The notes below the pieces were generated by a model. That model had not been told where the DNA came from and ran no database searches. It saw only the letters and a program-made list of their open reading frames with translations. A stretch of DNA of 64,000 nucleotides. It comes from Otis tarda. Its lineage: Eukaryota > Chordata > Aves > Otidiformes > Otididae. Below, piece by piece: positions 54,001 through 64,000 of this stretch. Location: NCBI GenBank assembly GCA_026413225.1, contig CM048556.1, positions 21,181,115-21,245,114 of the forward strand, written 5' to 3'. The translations under genes were made by a program, and so were the position numbers. How positions within the stretch are numbered: the first letter of the stretch is position 1; every line of letters starts with the position of its first letter.

Positions 54001-54459
54001 TCCTGGTACCAGGGATGGGACCGATCCGCAGGTAGTCTCCCCTGTGAGACGTCTACATCAGAGCTCACTGCTCACGTTTCTTGTGTGTCTGGAGGAGAAG
54101 TAACCTGTGTAGTCAGTGTGGGCTGTAGACATCCATTTTTGGTCTAAATCATGGTGCACCTTGCTCTTCACAACTCTCTCCTGGCCGCACCACAAAGCGG
54201 GCGAGCACGTGGTGGCACTGAAAGCCACAATCCCATGACACAGCCGTTCCTGCAAGGCCAGCTCTCCTGAAGGGTCAACATCCCCCGTGGCTTTGCTTGA
54301 TGGACTCAGCCACGTTTGAGAATGATCATCTCTATTTTAGGTGAAAATCCAACACAAGTGACACCAGCTCCTTGGTTGGGCTGGGCTGGGCTAGCTCTGC
54401 TGGCATTGGTTGTGCCGTACTAATTAACACCGGCTGGCTGACCCATATGCTGCGCACTC

Positions 54460-54960
54460 AATATTTTGATCATGCGTGCCTATTTCCGTAGACTCTTCCA
54501 AAAGTAGGCCATGCTGCATTACACAACCCGAAATGCTCCAATCCTCCTGTGGGCTGATATAAAAGTGAATATTTAAATATTTTATCTAGCTTGGCAGACA
54601 TTAAAAATACAATTCGGGTCACAGGATGATTGGATTTCTCCTCTCTCAAGTGTACCAGAAGTGGGCTGAGGAGGTCCTTCTGCACATTAAGGCGTCATAT
54701 TCCGTGTTAAAATATAGCAGCGGCATTTCGTTGCCAACGGATAATCAGAATGCCAAAAATTTAATGAGCCCAGCCAATCTCCTCAGCAGTTGTCTTTCCA
54801 TTTTGTCTGCTTTCTCCTACTTGCCAGGTTACGGGCATCGACTGAGAAATAAAAAATAAGGCTGCCAACAGGGGGAAGCATATTCTGTGTGCATACAAAG
54901 AGTTGGGCTGGAGGCAGTGGAAGAATAAATAAGCCAGTTTGGTTCTGCTTCGAGGTGTTA
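54460..54960. other. AT-rich block, candidate conserved element or 3' end
   Basis: Distinctly AT-rich compared with its flanks. It contains GAATATTTAAATATTTTATC, GGATAATCAGAATGCC and AAATTTAATGAGCCCAGCC, and ends with two AATAAA hexamers (near 54847 and 54926). It could be an enhancer or the proximal polyadenylation region of WASF4. Confidence 0.3.
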
Positions 54961-56550
54961 ACGGGAGGCTATAGTCCTTGAGGTCCATCAGGAACCTCCT
55001 GGACGTTTCCAGTTTATCTGAAAAGGGATATTATGGGGACCACCGCGCCCACGGCCTGTGAAGGCCACGTCAGGGGTGAGATCTGGTCTTGAGCAAGTTT
55101 CACAAAGGTCGGTGGAAGTCTAGTAGTGTTCACGTTCTGGTGTTGGACCCTCAGCGTCTCCTTGGTTTTGAGTGAGCATTGGAGCTGGTTGTTGATGCTG
55201 GTGGCTCTTGGAGGATCAGTGTCCTGGAGGAAGAAGGGATGGGGTAGTTTCTAACTTTTCACCCTGGGCTGTGACCTAGGGAGGAGTGAGCATCACGTCT
55301 TACAAGAGCTCCTGCTTTGGCAGCTATTTTAACCCCAGGAAGGTTTTATTCCGGTGATAAATGTCAGGCTGAACACAGCTTCTCCAGAGAGCTCCCTTCA
55401 CATAAGTGCCCTCAAATTTCCTCCCAGCAACTTTTCCGTCTCTGTCTCGAGACACCCAACAGCCTCAACAGAAGCTTTGCAGACTCCCCTGAGAACAGAG
55501 CCTGAATTAACACCTCAGCTTTAACGATAAATGGAAGTTTCACTTGGAGGTTGTAGCACCACAGGTGATATTTTGGAAGGTGCTCTCCAGAGGCACGTGG
55601 CAGGCAGGAGCACCGTGCCATTTCCTTGCGGATGGACCACGGAGAGTGCTCCCCATCATGGGATGCTGGCTGGGGGAGCATAGGCTGTTCCTTTCACCAC
55701 GATTCCCGTTTTCCTGTAGTAGTTGTTGTTGTTATTTAGGGGTAAGGTTTTCTCAGCTGGTGTGTCACGTTATAGATTAAAAAAAAAAGTAAGGGCAAGG
55801 ACTCCATCCTGAGGAGTTTACAGCACAGACCATATAACCTGCACTGCACTTTAGAAGCCTCAAACGCTCACTCACCCATGAGTTTACCCTCAACTGGGCA
55901 GCAACACCTTGAGGACTGCTGCCCCTTCCTTCGGTGACCCCGCAACCAGTGCCACGACCGCATCCCCCGCCGCTGACGGCGGCGGTGAGGCTATCCTGCC
56001 CCTCCACCGCCCCCACGCAGAAGTGCCTGAGCAAAGTACAGGAGCACCGAGACGTGCCGATTTTCTCTCTGAATGGGTCGCCGTGCCCTCAGGATGGGCC
56101 TTTCCCCGTCCCCACATCCCTGCGCTGCTCCGGGATGGCTGCACGCGTGCAGAAACTCGCCCAGGAGCATCGTTCCAGCTACACGTTGGCACTTGGAGCT
56201 GCCCATGCAGTTCATGCGATGCCCTCTAAGCTCATAGAAAAGGTCCTCCTTCGGGCACTTGTACCCCAGCCTACATTTTTGAAGTATTTCAATCTTTTTG
56301 AGAGTCTAAAGGTTTTATTTTGGGTGGCTGGTTTTTTTTTTTGTGACTCTAATCTTCTTTTAACAAACCCCAGGTTTTCTAGGATCACCTGGAGAAAGCA
56401 AAGCCTGAGTGAGGGAGAATTACACCCGCATTTTACTGGGAGATAAAAAAAAACCAACCAAACAAACAAAAAAAAACCCAATAGTCATGGACTTCAGTGG
56501 AGGGAGGCTTGCCCCAAAGCCTTCAGTACCATGCCCACAGGCAGGGTGGG

Positions 56551-56610
56551 AGGAGGACACCAGGATGTTCCCAAAGGAGGACACCAGGATGTTCCCAAAG
56601 GAGGACACCA
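56551..56610. repeat. 24-bp tandem repeat, 2.5 perfect copies
   Basis: Units AGGAGGACACCAGGATG plus TTCCCAA at 56551-56574 and 56575-56598, then a 12-bp partial unit. Confidence 0.92.
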
Positions 56611-57289
56611 TCCCGACATTGTCACTAGGCCGAGGCAGAGCCTGCAGCAAGGGATGGGCTCATGCTGCAGGAAATCCCCAGGCAAGCCCTGGCTGGGCCA
56701 TGCTTGGCCACAGTGTCCCCCGCAGGCAGCGTCGATGGGACATTATCAATATTAACATCTGTCTGCCACCGGTACGGTGCCCTGAGGCCACAGCCGTCTC
56801 CACAGCACTACATGATGGTAGATCACCGATGCTTCGCCCTCCCACGGGTGTCTCTCCTAATAGATGTCCTCCCACAGGTGCCACCTTCAGAGCAGCACCC
56901 AGAGGTCCCTCCGTTCTCAGCAAGAGCAGAGGCTTAAGTCCGCTCTCCGTCATTGTGTTTGGGAGCTTGTGAGCCCAAGCGTGTGTGAAATGAGCCTTTC
57001 CCCACGCACCTCTCCTGCGGTGGCAATGCCACGGGACTGGGCTGGCCCTGGGGGATTTGCAGCCCAGTGGTGGCTCTAGCTCTTAGCTGTGTAGAAAGTA
57101 TGAAGAGTGCAAAAAAGGAGGCAAGAAAAATCACCTGGCGTTTTAGGTTGGTTGTGCAACCACCACTCTGTACCTGCTCACGTTCTCCCTTAGCTTTATT
57201 GCCCCTTTGGTTTTGAATCTCAAATGCCATAAACAACCCGTACTGCAGAATGAACACCTGAGAGGGAAGGATGCAAACTGACCGCAGAA

Positions 57290-57359
57290 AACCTGATCTA
57301 GCTGGAGATGCAACCTGATCTAGTTGGAGATGCAGAAAACCTGATCCGGTTGGAGATGC
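57290..57359 (+). repeat. 22-bp tandem repeat grown from a CR1 segment
   Basis: Three copies of AACCTGATCTAGTTGGAGATGC-like sequence (57290-57311, 57312-57333, 57338-57359) run directly into the CR1 tail that follows. The unit is itself CR1-derived, so the array arose inside the element. Confidence 0.8.
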
Positions 57360-57430
57360 CCCTGCTCCTTGCAGGGGGGTTGGGCTGGTTGGGCTTTAAA
57401 GGTCCCTTCCCACCCAAAACTATTCTAAAA
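57340..57430 (+). mobile_element. CR1 LINE 3' end
   Basis: CTGATCCGGTTGGAGATGCC, CCCTGCTCCTTGCAGG, TTTAAAGGTCCCTTCCCACC and CAAAACTATTCTA in plus orientation; a short and diverged tail. Confidence 0.85.
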
Positions 57431-58845
57431 CCAGCATATGCAGCTGTTACTGCTGTATTTCAGTAGTTAGAAGGCAGCAGCTCCAGCATCCTGCTCCTCC
57501 AGACCATTCATGGTCCACAGGCTGCAGAACAGGTGAACAATTTGAAAGTTACCCTTTGACTTGGGATAGCTCAGTTGATTAATCTAAAGACAAGCACCCT
57601 CCACTCCAGAAAACAAACAAACAAACAACTTACATGTGATTTCCAGAAGGAAAATCCATTCTGCCTCCTTCCCTGGACCTCAAGAGAAAGCCAGACCCAG
57701 CATTGCTTCCCAGCCAGCCACCAAAAATTGGAGCAGTTGTCACCATAGCCACTTTCAAATATCAGTTTCTAAGAAACTAGGGTTTAAGAACAGAGCAAGC
57801 AGCACATCAGCCCACAGTGCAAGAAGGAGATGAGTCTCCTCCCACCATAGAAGGTGCTTTTGTCCCTGAAGGCCCCACCCCAGCTCAAGTGTTTCAAATC
57901 CCATTGATTTTCAGCTGCGACTGGTGCTGCCTACGCCAGGTGCCTCAGCCGGGAACACTCACTCCACAGAAAGTCACTTCTCGCCATGAAAAAACCAACC
58001 GTAAAAATATTGCGTTAGAAGCGAAGTAGACTTGGAGCTTGATGACGTTGCTGTGATGCACGTTGAGGAGTTGTTGGCAGCAGGCGCGTCTTTGGCGCGG
58101 TCCTGCCAGATCCCCAAAAATCACACTGTTAGGAGCGTTGGCACCCCCCCTCACCACCCCCACCGCTAGTTATTTTTATCCTGAGATGTTTCAGGTCTGC
58201 CTTTAGTTCCGGCCGGTTTTCCAAAAATGGGACCTCTCTTTGTGGTGCCTTTCATCTCAGATCAAAGCGGATTAGGAAAAAGAGAGAAAATCCCTGCCAG
58301 AAAGAAACCTTTTTCTCCAAAATGCATTTTTAGGAGTGTTTCCGGATTGATAGCTCCTCATCTTAAAAGATGTCCTTCATTTTGGGGCTGCTTGACTTGC
58401 CCAGGGAAATCTGAGATGGGACCTCTTTGGCGTGAGGTTGGGTTGACGCTGGAGCGTTGCTGGCACTTTCATCGCCCCCGCTTCCGCATTCGGCAGCAGC
58501 GTTGCAGCTCCTCACCGACACAAGTGCCTTTTCCGGTCGTCTCCGCTGAGCATCCGTTTCTGGTGCTCGGCCTGTCCTCACCTGGGTGGAAACCTGGACC
58601 TGCCCAGGCCTCCGGGAATCCGCTGGGATTCCTCCTTCCCTGTGCAGGGGGTTTTACACCCCTGGCCATGCAGGGGTAGTTTTGGGAGCAGCTTTCACTC
58701 CCATCTTGGCCAACCCAAGGAAAAGTTGTGCAGGGATGGCGAGGCTGTGGGGAGGGGACAAAAACCCAGTCACCACTTAATGGTGGGATGTGCTGGTGGG
58801 TTTGCTCCCACCGCCGTGGGACAGGCATTCAGGCTGGAGAGCCTT

Positions 58846-58872
58846 CCTCCTCCTCCTCCTCCTCCTCCTCCT
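58846..58872. repeat. CCT microsatellite, nine perfect copies
   Basis: 27 bp of pure CCT, read as a glutamate or leucine run in chance reading frames. Confidence 0.95.
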
Positions 58873-59709
58873 GCTCCAGCCGAGGGCTGCTGGGGCAACA
58901 CCAGCTGTTGTGGTGGGACAGGAGCCATCGCACCAATGGGTTTCCGTCACGAGTAGGAGCCCGAGCGCCTCTGGGTGAGAATCCAGAGGATCCTCCTAAA
59001 ACAGCGCCTCCCCGAGCGGTCAGCTCGCTCCGAGCGTTTTCAAACCAGTTTTCTCTCATTTTGGCACCAGCCGTTCATCCGTGGAGCCTGGAGCCAAGGC
59101 TGGGGCTGGTCTTTATGGAGGTGGGCTCCAGCTCTGCAGCGGTGGCACGGCCGGGACAGGGAGGTGCCAGCCTGGGGGGCACCGTGCAGTTGGGGTGCTC
59201 AGCGTCGGTGGGGCTGCCCCGATGCAAAAGGCTCATTTTTTTTTAACACCGGCAGAAGTATTACCCGTGTTTCCTTCAACTTGCCGCTCGATAGAAGCAG
59301 CTGACGGGAGACGGGCGTCTCTCCCACGGGAGGACGGCCCGTTACAGGCCATAACTCCATTTCTATTATGAGGTAGTTGACGTTAAAAAACGTCCAACGT
59401 TCGCTGTCCAACGGGGTCTTTTAACCACGTGCACTTAGTCCGTAGGTGAGTAGATGTTGCTGCTTGTATCTTATCTGCCGTTCCCAGTTGCTACGCGTGA
59501 ACCAGTGTATTTCCCCCCAGTGTTGTGGGTTCTGCCTGTCGTGACACGGTGACGGAAAGGTAGGGACTGCGTCGGTCGCAACGCGAGCTTTCTTCTGTAC
59601 AGTGTGGAGAGGAAACCTGGAACCATCTGAAGCACCGCTTGTAACTACATTTGTTCCCAAAAAATGTCATCTTAATCCCAAACTGTTGACACTTTATGCA
59701 TGTGCTAAT

Positions 59710-59745
59710 TAAAAAAAAAAAATATAATAAAGATTTTAAGAGGTT
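59710..59745 (+). terminator. candidate plus-strand polyadenylation site
   Basis: A12 tract followed by TATAATAAAGATTTTAAG, preceded by AT-rich sequence with TTGTAACTACATTTG and CACTTTATGCATGTGC. This is typical of the last bases of a vertebrate mRNA. If used by WASF4, its 3' UTR would be about 8.6 kb. Confidence 0.4.
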
Positions 59746-60189
59746 AAAGTAGATTTGGGTTTGGGTTTTTGTCAGCTTGGCCTCGCTGGGTGCCTTTGCT
59801 GTGAGCGATCAGCCCTGTGATGCTCCCTTCCCTATCAGAGGCCAGGGCACAGAAGCGGCAGTGGAAAGCTGTGATATCTCCACAACCCTTCGTTTGGAGA
59901 AACCAGCCCTCCAAGATCAACTCATCCCCACGGATATTTAATCCCTGGCCATCAGAGGATGGCTTGCTGATGGAAAAGTCTCCGTGCTTTTGCGTGGAGG
60001 CCCTGAGGAGCCGTTCCTTCCTGACCCATACGGTCAACGGCTCGAGATGTTCTTCTCATCGTGATCCCAGTGGAGACACAGACCCCAGGTGAGGGAAAGC
60101 AGAAACCCACGCTGGGCTCGCTTCAGCTGAAATAAAACCACGGACACGCAGCGTATGGCACATAGCTGGGACAGGAGCCCAGATCTTCA

Positions 60190-61200
60190 AATATTTTAAT
60201 TTTACCCCCCCTATTTTTTAATATCCTCTTGACAAATCACTTTAACAGTTGTATTTACAGTAATAAAAATAAATTACTCTTACAGATGAATGTATAATAT
60301 TTTACACAATAGAGTTACAGTGCAATAACAGCATCGATTTGTTTTCACTCGTTCATAAAGTGCATCGAAGGGGCTCGACTTAACCACAGCTGGACGATAA
60401 CTGTACATTGTTCTTTGAGATCAACTTTCCCGGTCAAGTTAAACGGCTAATGAAAACACTTACGCCAAAACAAGTCGCTCTTTTAATTGCTCAAAATGGC
60501 CTCGCGCCCTGGGAAAGCAGATGGGGCGGGAGGCAGGATTGGGGATGGGGATGATGGACCCCCACTCCGTCTGGCTGCGCCACCAACGGCGACTCCAACG
60601 GACGCTGCCCGAAGGCCGGCCGGGCCGACACGGGTTTCAGGGCCTCGGGAGGGCGGCTGCAGGGCCGCGCTGGCGACCACAGAGTGGGATCTGGCCCTGG
60701 GCCACCCCAACCTAGTTGAGTCGCTTGTTGGGCTTGGCCACCAGAAACTCATCCCCTCTCAGGCAAGGAAGAGCTTTTCCTGGGATGTGCCAGATGTTTT
60801 CCAGCTCCCAGACCCTGCCATAAAGTCGTAAACCCGCGCTTGGGATTCCGGTGCTTACTGTGCTCAAATTGTGGAGGAATAACCTTGGTTTAGACACAAC
60901 TAGGCCGGACATCGTGCGGAATTTGTGAAGGCAATTATTACCCTTGGAGCTGGAGACAATTTATTTGCGTCCTTCAAAGTCAGGGACAAAACAGGTTTGG
61001 CCCATCCGTTCTGATTTGGGTTTTCCCTACCAAAACCCCATTTTATCTCCATAACGCTCTGTATTGTGGAGTTTTCCAATGGGAATGGGAAAGCTCCGTT
61101 CCCGGGGTTGCGAGGAGAGCGGGAAGGGCAGCAGTAAGCAACCGCATGGTTAACACAAACATGGTACAAATGGTACGGGAGATGCCATCAGCATGACCGC
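60190..61200 (-). other. putative 3' UTR end of a convergent minus-strand gene
   Basis: On the minus strand this AT-rich block reads like a 3' UTR terminus. It has CAATGTACAG, TTATTGCACTGTAAC, a Pumilio-type TGTAAATA (60252-60259) and two ATTAAA polyadenylation hexamers (60217-60222 and 60195-60200). The coding part is not identified and may start beyond the right edge. Position and orientation would fit UspL, the proposed Jpx counterpart, but that is inference from synteny only. Confidence 0.35.
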
Positions 61201-64000
61201 CTCACCCAGAGAAAAGTTGGCACGTGAGGAAAGGAGTTACAAGGAAATACCATGTGCATTGAACGATTATTCCTGACAATTAAAAGCGAACTGTTAATTG
61301 ATTGATAACAGTTAAGTGAGTTGGTCAACACACACCAATACAAGTGATCGCCAAGATCAATGGCTTTTTAGAGACCTCCCCACCCCAAATTTGATGAGGT
61401 GCTTCGTCACCCGCTGAGAACAGTAATGGTTTCTCGGGTTTTTATTCAAAGTCCAATTAAAACTCTGTGTTTGAGACGAAGAAACTGCGGCTGCCACAGC
61501 AGGACTGAGATCCTGGAGATATCTACTGCCGGTTACTGAGATGAAGTTGGCTCAAAAGGGACCTTTTCCTGCTCAAAGGCCCAAACTGAACAAAACGGAA
61601 AGGGAAAAAAACCTAAGCAACATTGTTGGCAGAATCTATACATTTCACTATCTTTTTTTTTTTTTCAATTTCTCAGTTGAAACACGCTGGGACAGGGACA
61701 AGGGCTTGTTGTAAAGGCACAACTCACGCTCACCCCTAGCACATCTCCAGGAACCCCAGGGCGCTGGTGCAGCGGTGGCCACGTCCCGCCCAACGCTGGC
61801 CCTGGCCTTTGCGCAGCATTTTCCGGGAACGTTTTCTTTCTTTCTCCTTCTTGCCCTTTCCCCATCCCCTCCGCTAACCAACCACCGTCACAGAGAGCAT
61901 TTCATACCTGTCTTCTGCTTGCCACCAACTCATGGTAGGAAAGCCAAAGGAAAGCAAAAATCTGAAAACAAATCAACCAGATTAATTTCCCTGGCTACAC
62001 CGATTTCTGCCACGGGGTCGGGGCCGAGTAGATACCTCGTGTGACTGCTCAGGACAATTTTCTGCTTGTTCCTGCTGCTGTAAATCCAGACCAGCTCCTG
62101 CAGGGTCCAGAAGTGACGTGAGTTTAAAGGGGGCCAGGCTCTGCACCCTTCATCTTTTAGCAAAAGCTGTTTACACAGCTCAGTTTTTGAAGGTACAATG
62201 GCAAGATCTGGGCCGTTCCCCAGGGTGAGGACACGGCGGTCTTCCCAACTAGACGCCAACCAGCCCTCCCCAAGCAGGTCCGGTTTCCAGCTGGAGCGGC
62301 CACAGAGGCTCCGTGGAAATTGAAAGACACCTGCAAATTTCCACCAGCTAAAGACCTTGTGCTTCACAGAAGTCCCGCTATCCCCTCGTATCTCATCTGA
62401 GACGCACGATAATTAAATCAACGGCTTTTATGGACCTCAGCTTTTCTAATGACTTGTGACATAGGAACCAATACATTCAATATCAGAAAATGGAGAGCGA
62501 CGGGCCGTACCCTGCTTGCTCTGTGTCCTCATGATGCCCAGGAGCCAGTCAGGGGCTGCTTGGCTCTTTTCACCACATTCCCAGATGTTTCAGACACACA
62601 GAGGATTCACTGTGCTGGAAAACCCTTTCCATTTTCCTGTGCTCCTCTTACCCTTGGTGCCCCATCCAGATGTGACACCGTTACATCCATGGGAGCTGCT
62701 CCTTGTTCTTCAGAGCAGATTTCTCGAGACATTTCCTGAAGCCTACCAAGTGTTTTTAACAACTTCCACGGCTGCCTTTAACGGCCTCCGAGAGAGAGGT
62801 CCTGGACCATCACTTCGAAAAATATCAGCATCTTGTACTAAACGTGAGACCGGAGCTCAGGCGGCAGAGTTTGCCTTCCACAAAGCTGCTGTGAATGTTT
62901 TTGGGGCAAGAACCAAGCATTTCAGTGAGGGCACCTTCACCTCCCCTCTGACCCAGCTGGCTGGTAGGGACTCAGCTTTAGCTCCTCGCATCCCAAACCT
63001 ACTGCTGCGAAGGGCCACGGGGGAAAATGATTTTCCGTTGACCCATGCACGCCTTTGTCAAAGCTGATCAACGGATCCCTCGGCTGAGACACGTTTGAGG
63101 TGTACAATTGAACCCTAAAAAGAACACGGTTAAAAACTTCATCAGTTGACCGACAAGCCAAGAAAAGGCAACTTTTTCCACGTCGAAGTTTCTCTAGAGC
63201 TGGTTAGGTGCTACTACATTTCATGTAAAGTTACAAAATGAGCTGCCCAGAGGAACAAACACTCTCTTCTAGATACGGCCGGAGAAAAACGGTTCAAAAT
63301 CCTCACGACGTTTCGAAAACGGGTTAAACTAACTCTGCCGTGAGTATTTGCAACAAGGAGCTGCAGGGACCTGGCTGTGCTTACAGAAACCAGAAGAAAT
63401 AAAACGAGCAAAGTGTTTCTATGCATATAAGACTCTTTCTTTTAGAGAGAGAGATTTACTTTTAAATGTATGCTGATTCAGCATTATGCCTACTGCCCAT
63501 TGCCCAAGGTATTCAAAGGAACAGAAATTTAAAAAAAATAGAGACTGGCCACCTGTCAGAGGCAGACACCAAGCCCAAGCCCCGGGCACACTTTGGAGGT
63601 TCATCGCTTTCTCGTGTGCTCTCAGCTCGGAGAATTCATTGTGCAGCTCCGGAGAGAGAACATCCTTGTGCCTTTATCCACACAAAGTGGCTTCCTACCC
63701 GCTACGGCCTCACGAAGCAAGAAAATTTCCGTTTTCCACCCAACCGCGGCGTACGCACCTGCCGAAGCAGGGCATTTTGGATGCTGGAGATCATGGCACC
63801 TTTCTCTAAAAGAGGTCAACGTCTTTGGGACACCAGGCTCAGCTGGCGGGAATTCCCGTGCCGGTAATTCCTGCACCCACCACCTCTCCCCCGAGCCGCC
63901 CTGGGTGTTTTCCCCCAAGCCCTGCCATCTCTCTGAAGGATGCTCAGGTTTCTTGCTTGTTTTTTTTTTTCAAGCAAACGCGCTATTCTACTTCTCGGCC
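61201..64000. other. right-edge segment, no gene recognised
   Basis: Moderately AT-rich sequence with no CR1 copy and no protein domain I recognise. A 145-codon minus-strand frame (62367-61930) is the longest, but it cannot be tied to any family and lacks convincing splice context. It may be UTR or intron of the convergent minus-strand transcript. Confidence 0.3.

Larger units (their letters stand above)
51075..59745 (+). other. downstream of WASF4: possible long 3' UTR, no coding exon seen
   Basis: No recognisable protein in either strand. Candidate plus-strand AATAAA signals occur near 54847 and 54926 and at about 59725. The last sits in a convincing 3' end context. The WASF4 3' UTR may be about 3.8 kb or about 8.6 kb long. 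The segment contains tandem repeats (56551-56610, 57290-57359), a CR1 tail (57340-57430) and a CCT microsatellite. Confidence 0.35.

Noticed and set aside
61930-62367. 145-codon minus-strand frame as a possible UspL exon
   Set aside because: Not recognisable as any family and no convincing splice sites. Kept only as part of the unassigned right-edge segment.

Overview
The window looks like a gene-dense, GC-rich piece of a bird chromosome. It carries at least eight truncated CR1 LINE copies with the avian-type 3' end, short introns, many CpGs and long G or C runs. No bacterial, phage, CRISPR, tRNA or rRNA feature was seen. Two protein-coding genes can be read exon by exon with consistent splice phases.

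Left half, minus strand (about 2.1-34.4 kb): a complete six-exon SLC16A2 (MCT8, thyroid-hormone transporter) gene. The coding exons, in transcription order, are 34313-33908, 10526-10382, 6570-6108, 5641-5498, 4965-4737 and 3727-3507. They join into one 535-codon frame plus stop. Intron 1 is about 23 kb and holds CR1 copies and several AT-rich, homeodomain/SOX/POU-motif islands that may be conserved enhancers. The first exon lies in an extremely C/G-rich CpG island.

Middle (about 34.4-39 kb): a short intergenic segment between two divergent promoters. It contains two CR1 fragments, small tandem repeats and candidate regulatory islands.

Right half, plus strand (about 39-51 kb, possibly to 59.7 kb): a complete WAVE/WASF-family gene. 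Its eight coding exons lie at 46457-46589, 47658-47792, 47902-48055, 48375-48492, 48633-48808, 49216-49485, 49929-50311 and 50917-51074, giving 508 residues. The protein resembles WASF3 most closely. However, its position head-to-head with SLC16A2 points to the fourth vertebrate WAVE paralogue (Wave4/WASF4), which placental mammals lost. Exon 6 to exon 7 appears to use a GC-AG intron.

Far right (51-64 kb): no recognisable coding exon. A plus-strand polyadenylation-like end near 59.73 kb and a minus-strand 3' UTR-like end near 60.2 kb face each other, suggesting a convergent minus-strand gene entering from beyond the window.

Main interpretation: in placental mammals the segment flanking SLC16A2 is the X-inactivation centre. 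There, non-coding RNA genes have been proposed to derive from protein-coding ancestors (Xist from Lnx3, Jpx from UspL, Ftx from Wave4). The gene pair and its divergent orientation match SLC16A2-FTX, so this window appears to be the ancestral, still protein-coding version of that locus. The convergent gene at the right edge would be in the place and orientation expected for UspL (the Jpx counterpart), but I could not identify its coding sequence.
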